Assembly (NCBI RefSeq): GCF_036231965.1
Contig: NZ_CP109499.1
Coordinates: 868,001 to 932,000, forward strand
From: Streptomyces sp. NBC_01428
Lineage (GTDB): Bacteria > Actinomycetota > Actinomycetes > Streptomycetales > Streptomycetaceae
Reading direction: 5' to 3'
DNA: 64,000 bases
Position 1 is the first letter of the stretch, and every line of letters begins with the position of its first letter. The notes beneath the pieces were generated by a model. That model made no database searches and had not been told where the DNA came from. It saw only the letters and a list, made by a program, of their open reading frames with translations. This document shows, one piece after another, positions 8,833-18,028 of this stretch. Position numbers and translations under genes: made by a program.

Positions 8833-9939
8833 GTGAAGCCTGAACGTGTCGCTGTCGTCGGAGTAGGCATCCTCGGAGCCGGCGTGGGATGGAATCTGTC
8901 CCGACGCGGCATCGAGGTGGTCTTCCTCGACGCGGGCCGGCCGGGCGAAGGAGTCACCAACTGGTCCTTCTCTTGGGTCAATGCCAGCAACAAGACGGTG
9001 CGCAAGTCCTACTTCGACCTGAACGTCGCGGGCATGGAGGAGCACCGCGAGCTCGCCAGGACCATCGGGCCGGACTCCTGGTGGTATCCCGACGGCCACC
9101 TACGGTGGGCAGCCGACCCCGCAGCGGAGAGAAAGCTCCTGAACACGGCGGAACTCCTGACGGGCTGGAACTACCGGGTCGAAGTGTGCACAGGAGCAGA
9201 GGTCCGTCGCCGCCTCGAACCGGCTCTCGCCCTGCCCGACGGCACTCCCGTCGTGTTCTACCCCGACGAAGCCTGGGTCCACGGACGTCATCTCGTCAGC
9301 CGCCTGGTGAGCGCGGCCGTCGCCTCCGGCGCCGAGCTCCGATCGGGCACCACGGTCCGTGACATCGGCACCGGCGCCGACGGGAGCATCCGGTCCGTTG
9401 CCCTGTCCGACGGGAGCCGTCTCGATGTCGACGCCGTCGTGAACGCGGCGGGCCCCGACGCCGCCGACGTGGCCGGGCTCGTCTCGCGGCGCCTGCCGAT
9501 GCGCCGGGAGCCCGGCGTCGTCACACGGATCGCCTGCGCCCAGGTCCCGGTTCGCCGGGCCATGCACGCGCCTCACATCGAGATCCGTCCTGACGGGAAC
9601 TCTTCGGTACTCCTCCACAGCCGCGAGATCGACGCACTCATCGACTCCGGTGAAGACCCCTCGGAACTCGCCAGGCTGCTCCACGCATCGGCGCGGCAGG
9701 TCGTCCCCGCTCTCGGCAGCGGTCACATCGCACAGACGCGTGTGGCCAACCGGCCGATCCCGGCCGACGGATTCCCCTCCGTGGGAGCAGTGCCGTCCGT
9801 GCCGGGCTACTACGAAGCCGTCTCCCACAGCGGCATCACGCTCGGGCCGGTCATCGGCCGCCTGCTGGCTTCCGAGATCCTCAGCGGGGAGAGAGACGGG
9901 ATGCTTGCGGACTTCCGCCCGGAGCGGTTCGCCCCGTGA
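8833..9939 (+). CDS. FAD-dependent oxidoreductase (DAO family)
   Basis: The 368-residue protein begins with an FAD-binding Rossmann motif (VAVVGVGILGAGVGWNLSRR, GxGxxG). It has the D-amino-acid-oxidase-like fold, ending in the typical C-terminal segment AVSHSGITLGPVIGRLLASE that closes the flavin pocket. An AGGAGG ribosome site 7 nt before the GTG fixes the start. Members oxidise amines or amino acids (glycine oxidase, sarcosine oxidase relatives); the substrate is not predictable here. No partner genes are close: the aldo/keto reductase is 100 bp upstream and the next gene is convergent. Confidence 0.86.
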   Translation: MKPERVAVVGVGILGAGVGWNLSRRGIEVVFLDAGRPGEGVTNWSFSWVNASNKTVRKSYFDLNVAGMEEHRELARTIGPDSWWYPDGHLRWAADPAAERKLLNTAELLTGWNYRVEVCTGAEVRRRLEPALALPDGTPVVFYPDEAWVHGRHLVSRLVSAAVASGAELRSGTTVRDIGTGADGSIRSVALSDGSRLDVDAVVNAAGPDAADVAGLVSRRLPMRREPGVVTRIACAQVPVRRAMHAPHIEIRPDGNSSVLLHSREIDALIDSGEDPSELARLLHASARQVVPALGSGHIAQTRVANRPIPADGFPSVGAVPSVPGYYEAVSHSGITLGPVIGRLLASEILSGERDGMLADFRPERFAP

Positions 9940-10039
9940 CAGGGCCGGGCCGAGGTGGAGGGGGCAGTCGACGCCGACCGATGCGGCGGTGCTGCTGCCC
10001 GGGCTGTTCCGGCGGCCGGCCGACTTCCTGGTCCGGTGG

Positions 10040-12973
10040 TCAGTCGTCCTCCGGGCAGAGGAACGTCCCGTCGGGGCCCCAGCGCGTGATCACGTCGGCC
10101 TTCGCGGTGACCGCTCCGCACGTCAGGTCGGTGCGCTTGCGGCCGTCCGCGGTGATCTCGCGGATGTCCATCTCCTTGTCCGCCGGGTACTTGTGGCCCT
10201 TGCCGATCGTCATGATCCCCGACTCCCCCACGAAGTCGGCGACTCCGGTGGACTGGAGGAAGGTGACGACGGCGCTGGGGGTGAACTCGGGGTCGGTGAC
10301 GGAGATCTCGTTCATCACCTTGAAGTAGACCTTCACGGCGTCGTATCCGGCGGCCGCGTCACTGTCCGAGGAGGCGTTGAAGGACTGCCGGAAGCTGGCG
10401 GCGAACGAGCCCCGCGGGTCGGGCACGCTGAACTGGCTGTAGAACAGGCTCAGCGAGCCGTAGTTGCGGGGCATCAGTTCCGGGTGCAGGACGAGGTCCG
10501 GTGCCGGACTCTCGGCGAGGACGGCGACCCGGCCCTGGTGCGTGCGGCACTCCTTATCGCCCTGGAGGTAGTAGAAGAGGTCGTGCATGACGCCGGAGCG
10601 TCCGGCGTAGAGGACGAATCCGTCCGTCTTGCGGATCAGGGTGCAGATGTTCGCGGCGACGGCCGGTGTCTGGCTGTCGTTGCCCGTCTCGCTGTACGGC
10701 ACCGGGTACACCGCCCCGTCGTGGCCGTAGGCGTCGGTGAACCTCTTCTTGAAGTCGGCGCTGAAGTAGTGGTCCCGGGGGTCGAAGACCACGACGGCGG
10801 CCGGCGCGGTGTGCCCGGGGTCGATCTTCGTCAGGGCGGCCAGTTGGGGCGAGTGCCGGGCGAAGGCGGCCATGACGCGGGCGATCCGTGCGTCGGGGGG
10901 CGAGAGCTGGAAGTACGACACCGGGGAGTCGCCCTCCACCATGGGCTGGCCGGAGACGCCGGTCCCGATGACGGTGACGCCCTTGGCATCGAGTTCGGCC
11001 GCTGCCTGGAGGGACTCCGGGCGGCTCTGGGTGAGGCCGATGACACCGGCGATGTGGTCACGGTGGATCCGGTCGACGATCATGGCGGCCACGTCGACAC
11101 CGCTGTGGTTCGTCGTGTTGAGGCCGCCGTGCGAGCCGAAGGCGAAGTACTCCCCCGCGTTGGCCACGAGCAGCCGGACCGGCATCTGCGACTTGAGGGT
11201 CAGGTCGTTGACCTGTTTCTGCGCGAGCAGCGCACCGCGCAGCATCTGGAAGCCGGTGGGGACGGTGCGGCGGGACGCGGAGCCGACGCTCAGCGGGGCG
11301 AAGAACACCAGGGTGCGGTAGGGCTTGCTCCGGTCGACCTTCGCATTCTGTTCGCCCAACGTGTCCTCCAGCGCCCGCAGTTCGGGTGCGTAGAGGCCGT
11401 GGGCGAGGTCGCAGTGGTCGGCCCCGTCGGTGATGCCGACGCGTTCACCGGTGCTGACGTGCCGGCACGAGGGGTTGGGCGTAGGGGGCTGGGCGCGAGG
11501 GTGTGTCGGGTCGGGGCGCAGCGCCTGGAACAGTCCGGCGGCGATCAGCGCCGTCACGGCGACGGCGGCCACGACCGGGCGCAGCCAGTCGGCGGCCCGC
11601 CGGTCGCGGGAGCGCACGGTCCGTTGGACCGCGAGCCGTTCGGCCGTCGTTCCGTTGTCGGGAACGCGGGACAGCGGTACCAGTCGTACGGCGTCGACGG
11701 GCCGCCCGGCGGCACCCGCGGCGAGCAGGGAGGCCACCGCCTGCGCGGTGGAGCCGGTGTCGAGGTGGCGGCTGCCCTGGACGGGGATGGTGTGCCGCGG
11801 CAGGGGGACGGCGTACGGCGGGAGGTCCGCCGTGGCGGCGCCCAGGACGAGCAGCGGGCACGTCCCGAGGTCCTCGGCCACCGCGGCGAAGGAGTTGAGG
11901 AGTTTGCGGCTCGGGGAGTCGTCGCCGCCGACCGTCGGCAGCAGCAGGACGAAGGGCCAGCGCCGCCTGGGCCTGCGGGCACTCCAGATCGGCGGGCGGG
12001 CGGCGCGGGCGAGGTCGTGGACGAGGGCGGTCAGCAGTACCTGTCGGACCACGGCCTCGTCGCGGGCCGAGACGGCTGAGGCCGCGTACAGCGCGGACGC
12101 CGCCGCCGGGGTGGCGTCGGCGGGTGCTTCCCGGCCGGCGCGTTCCTGTGCTCTGGACCGCAGGTGGGCGTCGCGCAGGGACATCGCGGAGTTGAGGAAG
12201 CTGCGCCCCGGTTCGTCGAGCATCGCGCCCACCCAGCGGAAGCGGGCTCCACGGTCGACGCGCAGGCCGTACGACCACCGCCACAGCCAGGCCAGCGGTG
12301 TCGTGACCACCTTCGTGATCGCCGTCCACTGGCGGGGTCCGAGTTCCTCGCCGAGGCGCGTGACCTCGGCGGCGAATCCGAACTTCCAGGCGTACTTGTC
12401 GTAGATCCGGTCCCGCAGTGCCCGTCGTTCGTCCGTCACGTCGCCCGGGGCGATGTCGGCGCGCAGGACCGACAGGCAGGCGTCGAACTCGGGGAGCCGG
12501 AGGGTGCCGGAGCCGTCGGGCATGGTGGCGCGGAACTGTCGTGCCACCCGGTCGAGCAGGCGTACGTGGGGGCCGTCGCTGCCCGGGTCGTCCTCGCCGG
12601 GGCGTTCGCCGGCGAGCAGTTCCTCATTGACGAGCGCGTGCGGGGCGAGGCTGGCGAGGTGGCCTGTCTCGCCCGAGCCGAGGCGCACCAGGCGGTGCTG
12701 GTAGGCGTGGACGACGGCCGACAGCGCCGGGTCGGAGGCGGCGCGGCCGGTGTCGTCGGGCGTGGCGGTGGCCGCGGTCGCCCCCATGACGCCCGGGTCG
12801 GCGGTCGCTTCGCGGGCGAGCAGCAGGGCGGGTAAGCGGTGTCTCGACGTGCGTCGCCCGGTCGGTGTCCCGGCCTGCCGGTCGGCGACGTGGCGGTCGA
12901 TCACTCGGACGATGTCGTCGAAACCGCTGGGAAGGACGAGATCGTACTCGTCCGTCCGGTGGGATTGCGGCAC
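10040..12973 (-). CDS. membrane-anchored periplasmic-binding-type receptor with large cytoplasmic domain
   Basis: This 977-residue protein has three parts. Residues 1 to about 460 are cytoplasmic, Arg/Ala-rich, with a hydrophobic beta strand RRWPFVLLLPTVGG but no recognisable P-loop. One transmembrane helix follows (WLRPVVAAVAVTALIAAGLF, about 462-482). Residues about 500-977 form an extracellular type-1 periplasmic-binding (LivJ/ANF-receptor-like) domain: YRTLVFFAPLS, RGALLAQKQVN, HIAGVIGLTQSR, GVTVIGTGVSGQPM, AAGYDAVKVYFKV. The fold normally captures amino acids or amides for ABC import, but no permease genes are nearby, so a sensory or signalling role is likelier. GTG start with GGGGAGG. 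It is convergent with the FAD oxidoreductase. Confidence 0.75.
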   Translation of the reverse strand: MPQSHRTDEYDLVLPSGFDDIVRVIDRHVADRQAGTPTGRRTSRHRLPALLLAREATADPGVMGATAATATPDDTGRAASDPALSAVVHAYQHRLVRLGSGETGHLASLAPHALVNEELLAGERPGEDDPGSDGPHVRLLDRVARQFRATMPDGSGTLRLPEFDACLSVLRADIAPGDVTDERRALRDRIYDKYAWKFGFAAEVTRLGEELGPRQWTAITKVVTTPLAWLWRWSYGLRVDRGARFRWVGAMLDEPGRSFLNSAMSLRDAHLRSRAQERAGREAPADATPAAASALYAASAVSARDEAVVRQVLLTALVHDLARAARPPIWSARRPRRRWPFVLLLPTVGGDDSPSRKLLNSFAAVAEDLGTCPLLVLGAATADLPPYAVPLPRHTIPVQGSRHLDTGSTAQAVASLLAAGAAGRPVDAVRLVPLSRVPDNGTTAERLAVQRTVRSRDRRAADWLRPVVAAVAVTALIAAGLFQALRPDPTHPRAQPPTPNPSCRHVSTGERVGITDGADHCDLAHGLYAPELRALEDTLGEQNAKVDRSKPYRTLVFFAPLSVGSASRRTVPTGFQMLRGALLAQKQVNDLTLKSQMPVRLLVANAGEYFAFGSHGGLNTTNHSGVDVAAMIVDRIHRDHIAGVIGLTQSRPESLQAAAELDAKGVTVIGTGVSGQPMVEGDSPVSYFQLSPPDARIARVMAAFARHSPQLAALTKIDPGHTAPAAVVVFDPRDHYFSADFKKRFTDAYGHDGAVYPVPYSETGNDSQTPAVAANICTLIRKTDGFVLYAGRSGVMHDLFYYLQGDKECRTHQGRVAVLAESPAPDLVLHPELMPRNYGSLSLFYSQFSVPDPRGSFAASFRQSFNASSDSDAAAGYDAVKVYFKVMNEISVTDPEFTPSAVVTFLQSTGVADFVGESGIMTIGKGHKYPADKEMDIREITADGRKRTDLTCGAVTAKADVITRWGPDGTFLCPEDD

Positions 12974-13179
12974 GTGGGGCCTCCCCGTTCCTGAGAAACA
13001 GGAGGCGAGCCTAGAAATAGTCGGCCGAATTCAAGGCGCTTTTCCCTAAATGGGCAGGCATTGAGCGAATACGTCCGCTTGTCTTTCGGATCGGGCGCAC
13101 CCGGACGGACGGGCGGGGCCCGGTCGTCGGCGCGGCTGTGGCGGCGTCTCGGGTCCTGCCGCCGTACGCCCGAGGGCGG

Positions 13180-14088
13180 TCATTTCCATCCGTACGCGTA
13201 GGCGGCGACCCAGGTCACGTCGAGTTCCGCGCTGCTGCCGGGGGCCGCGCCGGGGCCTTCGAGGGCACTCTCGTTCTGCAGCACCCAGGAGAGGGGGCCG
13301 GAGGGAACTCCTCGGGTGTCCTCGCCGATTCGGCGGCCGTCGACGAAGAAGCGCACGCGCCCGGGCGTCCACTCCGTCGACACGGTGTGCCACTCGGTCC
13401 AGTCGGCGCCGCTGGGGAAGTAGCCCTGTTCTCCCCCGCCGCAGGGATGGTGGAAGGCGGTGATGCCGCCCGTCCACTCCCCCTCGGGATGGTCCATTTC
13501 GCAGCCGTCGCCGTAATGCAGCCAGGCGGACTTGTATCCGGGGGCCGGCTTCGTCACCTTGATGCGCGCGCTGTACTTGCCGTACGCCATCTGCATCACG
13601 GCACGCGGCACGAGCGCCGCAGCGTGTACGGGGCCGCCGTCCTCGGGACGCCACATGCGGATGTGCATCATCCCGTCGCCGTGTTCGCCGGGGCCCACGC
13701 TCACGGTGTCCTCCGGGTGGTAGGTGCCGACGACGCTCCTGTCCCGGTCGTTCGCCGTGTCCTGCCAACCGGTGGGGTAGGCCCACCAGTTGTCGCGGTA
13801 CGTGCCCTTGAGTCCACCGCAGTACGCGGCGGAGGTGTCGGCGTGGTGGTCGCAGTCGCTGAAGGAACCGAGCGGCACCCGGTCGCCGTTGAAGTCCTCC
13901 GCGAGGACCTGCCAGAACGGGCCGCAGTCGCCGTGCGGCAGGGCGTTTCCGCTGCTGCGGCAGGCGTCCGTGGGACGGGGTGCGCCGTCGGCGCCGGGGA
14001 CCCAGAAGAGGGCGCCGGCCAGGAGGACGAGACCGAGCGGCATCAGCAGGGCGCGCCTGCGCCGGCCGGGTGCCGCGTGTGAACCCAT
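13180..14088 (-). CDS. exported GH16-like glycoside hydrolase
   Basis: The 302-residue protein has an N-terminal signal peptide or anchor (RRRRALLMPLGLVLLAGALF) followed by a concanavalin-like beta-jellyroll. The GH16 catalytic signature is present as CEMDHPEGEW: Glu197, Asp199 and Glu202 occupy the ExDxxE spacing. Other GH16 hallmarks are YGKYSARIKVTKPAPG before the active site and TEWTPGRVRFFVDGR after it. GH16 enzymes cut beta-1,3 or beta-1,4 glucans and galactans; substrate not deducible. The ATG at 14088 has AAGGGGAC upstream. It lies 277 bp behind the lipase gene on the same strand but is separated by a terminator. Confidence 0.82.
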   Translation of the reverse strand: MGSHAAPGRRRRALLMPLGLVLLAGALFWVPGADGAPRPTDACRSSGNALPHGDCGPFWQVLAEDFNGDRVPLGSFSDCDHHADTSAAYCGGLKGTYRDNWWAYPTGWQDTANDRDRSVVGTYHPEDTVSVGPGEHGDGMMHIRMWRPEDGGPVHAAALVPRAVMQMAYGKYSARIKVTKPAPGYKSAWLHYGDGCEMDHPEGEWTGGITAFHHPCGGGEQGYFPSGADWTEWHTVSTEWTPGRVRFFVDGRRIGEDTRGVPSGPLSWVLQNESALEGPGAAPGSSAELDVTWVAAYAYGWK

Positions 14089-14311
14089 CGGACGTCCCCT
14101 TCGGTCCTCGTCGTGCGGGCGTCGTCGCGGCGCCTTCCGGGCTGTCGTCCACGGGGGCGACCGCGGGAGCGGACCCCTGCGCGTCCCACGCGCGGGAGCA
14201 TCCTCGCGTCACGGCAGGGGCGGCACCACCCCGTGGACCGCCCGTGATGCGGATGTCCGCGCTCCGCCACAGGGGAGGGGTGAGGTGGCGCCTGCGGAGC
14301 AGACGGCCCGA

Positions 14312-14344
14312 GGACCCCGGCGGCTCTGACGCTCGCCGGGGTCC
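14312..14344 (-). terminator. hairpin terminator after lipase
   Basis: 11-bp perfect arms (GGACCCCGGCG / CGCCGGGGTCC) and an 11-nt loop, 21 nt beyond the lipase stop on the minus strand. Confidence 0.72.
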
Positions 14345-14364
14345 GGGGTCCGAGGTCGTACCGG

Positions 14365-15801
14365 TCAGGGTTGCAGGGGCATCGACCAGCAGTTGGAGGT
14401 GGCGCGCTTCCCGGAGAGGCGGTCGGTGAGCCAGGAGATGGCGTCACCCTGGTCGGTGAGGAGGGGGACGAGGTGGTTGGTGAGCAGTCCGTCGCCGAGG
14501 TTGGGCAGGATCACGGCGTCGTACGTGACATCGGCACCCTTGCGGCACCAGTCGACGGCGAGTTGGCGCGCCTGGGCGTGGGGCACGATGTCGTCCTGGA
14601 TGCCGGTGGCCACGCGTACTGGGCTGGTCGGCTTGAGCTTGCCGATGCGCTGGTCGTCGAGGACCTTCTGTAGGGCCGGGGTGTCGGCGACGATGGCGCT
14701 GATGGACTTCCCGTCGGTCGTCCACGACGAGCTCTTCTTGAACGCGTATCCGAAGATCGAGTCGCCGACGCACATGGTGGACAGGTCGGAGAGCGCTGCC
14801 TTGCCCGCGGCGTTGATGTGGGCGTCGGCGAAGGCCTTCAGTTCGGGGTCGGACTGCAGGAAGCCGTTGAGGGACCAGCCCAGGGCTCCGGCGAGAGCGC
14901 TGCCGTCGATGCCCTTGATCACCTCGGTGAGGTTGGCGGGCGGTGCCCCCGAGTAGGTGCCGGCGAGGGTGATGTCCGGCGCGTAGGAGGGCTGGAGTTC
15001 GGCGGCGGAGGCGCTGGCGCCGCCGCCCTGGCTGTAGCCGAAGAGGCCGACGGGTGAGGCGGTGGTGACGGACGCGCCGGTGAGGTTGCGTGCGGCACGG
15101 ACGGCGTCGAGCAGCGCGTGACCGCCGTCGAGGCGGTTGACGTAGGTGTGGAGCCGGTCGGTCGCGCCGAGTCCGACGTAGTCGGTGACGACCACCGCCG
15201 TGCCGGCGGCGAGGAGGCGGTAGATCGACAGGTCCTCGTAACCGACCGACACCGTCTCGCCGTTGAGGGTGATCGGGTGCTGGAGGCCCAGGGAGGCGGC
15301 GCACTGGTCACCCTGTCCCATGGTGCCGGGTGCGACGGCGACCACCGGTCGTGGGCCACCGCCCTTCCAGGCGGCCGAGGGTTCGATGTAGGCGCCGGTC
15401 ACCGCGACGGGTTCACCGTTCGAGTCGGTGGACTTGTACATCAGCCGGGTCGCCGTGCCGGGCAAGGGGCCGTTGAGGCCGGGCAGGCTGAGGGCGAGCG
15501 GGAGGGGTTCGCTGCGCACGATCGCGCCGTTGGCCGCCGGCAGGGTGGTGGGCGGGTCGTAGAACGCGGGGATCGTCACCCCCCGGGACACGGTGCCGGC
15601 CGCTCCGGTGGCGGCCGCGGCGGGGAGCGCCTGGACGGCGAGGCAGGCGCAGACGGCGAGGGCCGTCGCGAGGAGCCGGCCGCCCCGGGGTGCGGCGGAT
15701 CCGGTGCGGGACTCGGTCGACGGCTTTTCCGGGCCCGGCTGTCGGGCGGACGGGGCATGCGGTGCGTTCTCGGGGCCGTGGGGTCGGTGGGGTCGTTCCA
15801 T
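14365..15801 (-). CDS. secretory lipase (LIP family)
   Basis: The 478-residue exported alpha/beta hydrolase matches the secretory lipase family first known from Candida. After a 45-residue charged leader comes a Sec signal (GRLLATALAVCACLAVQALP). Characteristic segments are PAFYDPP near the mature N-terminus, VVAVAPGTMGQGDQC, VVVTDYVGLG, the nucleophile elbow GYSQGGGAS, and the late loop GIQDDIVPHAQARQLA that supplies Asp and His. It would hydrolyse extracellular acylglycerols or related esters. The ATG at 15801 has AGGGAG upstream, overlapping a possible GTG at 15810. It is transcribed away from the chitinase. Confidence 0.87.
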   Translation of the reverse strand: MERPHRPHGPENAPHAPSARQPGPEKPSTESRTGSAAPRGGRLLATALAVCACLAVQALPAAAATGAAGTVSRGVTIPAFYDPPTTLPAANGAIVRSEPLPLALSLPGLNGPLPGTATRLMYKSTDSNGEPVAVTGAYIEPSAAWKGGGPRPVVAVAPGTMGQGDQCAASLGLQHPITLNGETVSVGYEDLSIYRLLAAGTAVVVTDYVGLGATDRLHTYVNRLDGGHALLDAVRAARNLTGASVTTASPVGLFGYSQGGGASASAAELQPSYAPDITLAGTYSGAPPANLTEVIKGIDGSALAGALGWSLNGFLQSDPELKAFADAHINAAGKAALSDLSTMCVGDSIFGYAFKKSSSWTTDGKSISAIVADTPALQKVLDDQRIGKLKPTSPVRVATGIQDDIVPHAQARQLAVDWCRKGADVTYDAVILPNLGDGLLTNHLVPLLTDQGDAISWLTDRLSGKRATSNCWSMPLQP

Positions 15802-16567
15802 GCGGCTCACTCCCTGCTTCCTCGAAGGGGGTCGGTGGTGCGGGCGTGCGAGGTCAACGGCTCGACGCACGGGCCCGCTTGGGGAGCCGACCGGACCGCC
15901 GCCGTGGGGGATACGGCGTGCGGCTCCGGTCGGGGTGGAGCAGGGCAGCCCCCGGTACGGGGACGGCTTGGGATGGTGAAAGGGAACCGCCTCACGCCCT
16001 GGCCCGGGCGTGAGACGCGGTCCGCCACAGGACGTGCGCCGCCGCGCACGCGTCGTCGGCCGGGCGACGCGTGCGGGAGCGCCCGTCCGCACACGGTGCG
16101 GCGCCGGGCGAGACATGCCATGAGGTGCTGTGCACGGCGGAGCCCCGGTGCTCGTGGCTGCGGCTGCGCCGTCCCGTGCTGTGCCTCTTGGTCGGGTGGT
16201 GCGCTGTTCGGATGCGTGTGACCAGGGACGACGGACGTCGAAGTCCCGTGCGAAGCCCGTTAGTTACTCCCGAGTCACATCAGGAGAGTAGGAGCGGATG
16301 TCACTCAGTGACAAGATGTCTGCGCACGCGTTTTCCCGGGCGGCCCGCACGGTCGCCGATCGCGCCGAACGTCGGACACCGGCAACTCGGCCCACACGTG
16401 CCCTCATTGATCTCATCCGCACCCCAACGAGCGCGACGCACAGGCCCCTTGAGTAAAGAGATTGCATGGTCTAGTCCAAAGACCTATCTGGTCTAGTCCA
16501 ACTCATTGACGTGATCGCGACAGTGGCCGGAAGCTATGGCCACTCCCCCACCCCCTCTGGAGGCACC
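15802..16567. promoter_or_regulatory. 766-bp divergent region between lipase and chitinase
   Basis: No convincing gene is seen here. The left two-thirds is high-GC without clear signals. A perfect 15-bp palindrome TGTCACTCAGTGACA lies at 16299-16313. The chitinase-proximal end holds the twin DasR-like boxes listed separately. The region probably contains promoters for both exported enzymes. Confidence 0.5.
16462..16500 (+). promoter_or_regulatory. chitinase promoter with twin TGGTCTAGTCCA boxes
   Basis: Two identical 12-bp boxes TGGTCTAGTCCA occur at 16467-16478 and 16489-16500, start-to-start spacing 22 bp (two helical turns). They match the core of the DasR-responsive element (ACTGGTCTAGACCAGT, known from N-acetylglucosamine regulation in Streptomyces) and the 12-bp direct repeats described in Streptomyces chitinase promoters. 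A TTGCAT/TATCTG hexamer pair with 17-bp spacing overlaps them. Confidence 0.8.
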
Positions 16568-17794
16568 GTGAGACGTCTTCGCGCATGTCTGGGCGCGGCA
16601 GCAGCCGTCAGCCTGGCCGCAGTCGGCACGACCGCGCTGGTCGCAGGCAACGCCTCGGGCGCGACCACCGCGCTCAGCAACCGCTGGTACGCCGCCGCCC
16701 CCTACCTGATGCCGACGGACAACGAGCCGCCGGACGCGGGCGCCATCATGGACGCCACAGGCCTCAAGGCGTTCCAGCTCGCCTTCATCCTCGCCCCCAA
16801 CGGCGGCGGCTGCTCGCCCACGTGGGGCGGCACGTCGGCGGTCTCCTCGGACACCGCCGTCCAGTCGGTCATCAACGGCATCCGCGCCAAGGGCGGTGAC
16901 GTCTCCGTCTCCATCGGCGGGTACGGCGGCACCAAGCTCGGCCAGGCCTGCTCGGACGCGGCCTCCACCGCGGCGGCGTACCAGCAGGTCATCACCAAGT
17001 ACGGCCTGCACGCCATCGACTTCGACCTGGAGGAGCCGGAGTACGAGAACACGGCGGCCATCAAGAACGAGATCGGCGCCGCCAAGATCCTCCAGCAGAA
17101 CAACCCCGGTCTGTACGTCTCCGTCACCACGGCCGGCACGGCGGACGGCACCGGCTGGTTCGGCAAGCAGATGCTGCTGGAGGCGAAGTCGCAGGGCTTC
17201 ACGCCGAACAACTTCTCCATCATGCCGTTCGACGGCGGGTTCAACGGCGCCGCGTCGCAGACCAGCGCGCTCGCCAACTTCAACACGATCCTCCAGTCCA
17301 CCTTCGGCTGGGACCAGCCGACCGCGTACGCCCACGAGGGCTTCTCGGGCATGAACGGCCGCAGTGACACCGGCGAGTACTTCTCGCAGGCCGACTTCCA
17401 GACCGTGCTGGACTTCGCCACCAGTCACAACATGGACCGCTTCACCTTCTGGTCCCTCAACCGCGACCGCCAGTGCTCGCCCGCCGACAACGGCGGCCGT
17501 ACGTCGGGTACCTGCTCCAGCGTGGCCCAGAACTCCTGGGACTTCGCCAAGTACTCGGTGAAGTTCGCGGGAGCGACCCCGCCCACCGGCACGCCCACCC
17601 CGACGCCCACTCCGACCCCGACGCCCACGCCTCCGAGCGGCGCGTGCAAGACGGGGTGGAGTTCGTCCGCGGTGTACACCGCCGGCAACGAGGCCTCGTA
17701 CAACCATCACAACTGGAAAGCCAAGTGGTGGACCCAGAACGAGGCACCGGGTGCCGCCGACTGGGGTCCGTGGCAGGACGAGGGCGCCTGCTGA
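16568..17794 (+). CDS. exported GH18 chitinase with C-terminal chitin-binding module
   Basis: The 408-residue protein runs as follows: a Sec signal (LGAAAAVSLAAVGTTALVAG); a GH18 TIM barrel with the DxDxE motif in IDFDLEE, acid/base Glu155, and the preceding strand VSVSIGGYGG; a Thr-Pro repeat linker; and a 50-residue CBM5/12-type chitin-binding module beginning CKTGW with WWTQNEAPG and WGPWQ aromatic residues. It cleaves chitin outside the cell. The GTG at 16568 follows TGGAGG. Transcription is probably induced by chitin breakdown products through the two upstream boxes, with DasR encoded elsewhere. A double hairpin follows the gene. Confidence 0.93.
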   Translation: MRRLRACLGAAAAVSLAAVGTTALVAGNASGATTALSNRWYAAAPYLMPTDNEPPDAGAIMDATGLKAFQLAFILAPNGGGCSPTWGGTSAVSSDTAVQSVINGIRAKGGDVSVSIGGYGGTKLGQACSDAASTAAAYQQVITKYGLHAIDFDLEEPEYENTAAIKNEIGAAKILQQNNPGLYVSVTTAGTADGTGWFGKQMLLEAKSQGFTPNNFSIMPFDGGFNGAASQTSALANFNTILQSTFGWDQPTAYAHEGFSGMNGRSDTGEYFSQADFQTVLDFATSHNMDRFTFWSLNRDRQCSPADNGGRTSGTCSSVAQNSWDFAKYSVKFAGATPPTGTPTPTPTPTPTPTPPSGACKTGWSSSAVYTAGNEASYNHHNWKAKWWTQNEAPGAADWGPWQDEGAC

Positions 17795-17811
17795 CCCGTC
17801 ACGTCCGGTCC

Positions 17812-17858
17812 GGCTCCGGACGGGGTGCCCATCGCCATCGGGCCCCGCGTCCGGAGCC
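17812..17858 (+). terminator. hairpin terminator after chitinase
   Basis: Long imperfect stem with GGCTCCGGAC and GTCCGGAGCC outer arms and an inner GGGTGCCC/GGGCCCC part, starting 18 nt after the stop. Confidence 0.7.
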
Positions 17859-17904
17859 GCCCGTCCCAGGCCTCCCCGCCTGAGCGCGCCGACGCGTACA
17901 CAAC

Positions 17905-17949
17905 GGAAGGGACGACGTCACCCGTGGTTCGGGGGACGCCGTCCCTTCC
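17905..17949. terminator. second hairpin between chitinase and DUF1330 gene
   Basis: 15-bp arms GGAAGGGACGACGTC and GACGCCGTCCCTTCC with one mismatch. It can serve the convergent DUF1330 gene at 18029. Confidence 0.6.
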
Positions 17950-18028
17950 CTCGTGTCGGCTCCGCGCCGACCACCGGCCGGGCGACGACGGTGTGTGGCC
18001 GCCGTTTCCGCGCCCCGCCCACCACCGC

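Noticed and set aside
9650..12079. 809-codon plus-strand frame over the receptor gene
   Set aside because: Low-complexity Gly/Val/Arg translation without motifs, antisense to a protein with a clear membrane helix and PBP fold.
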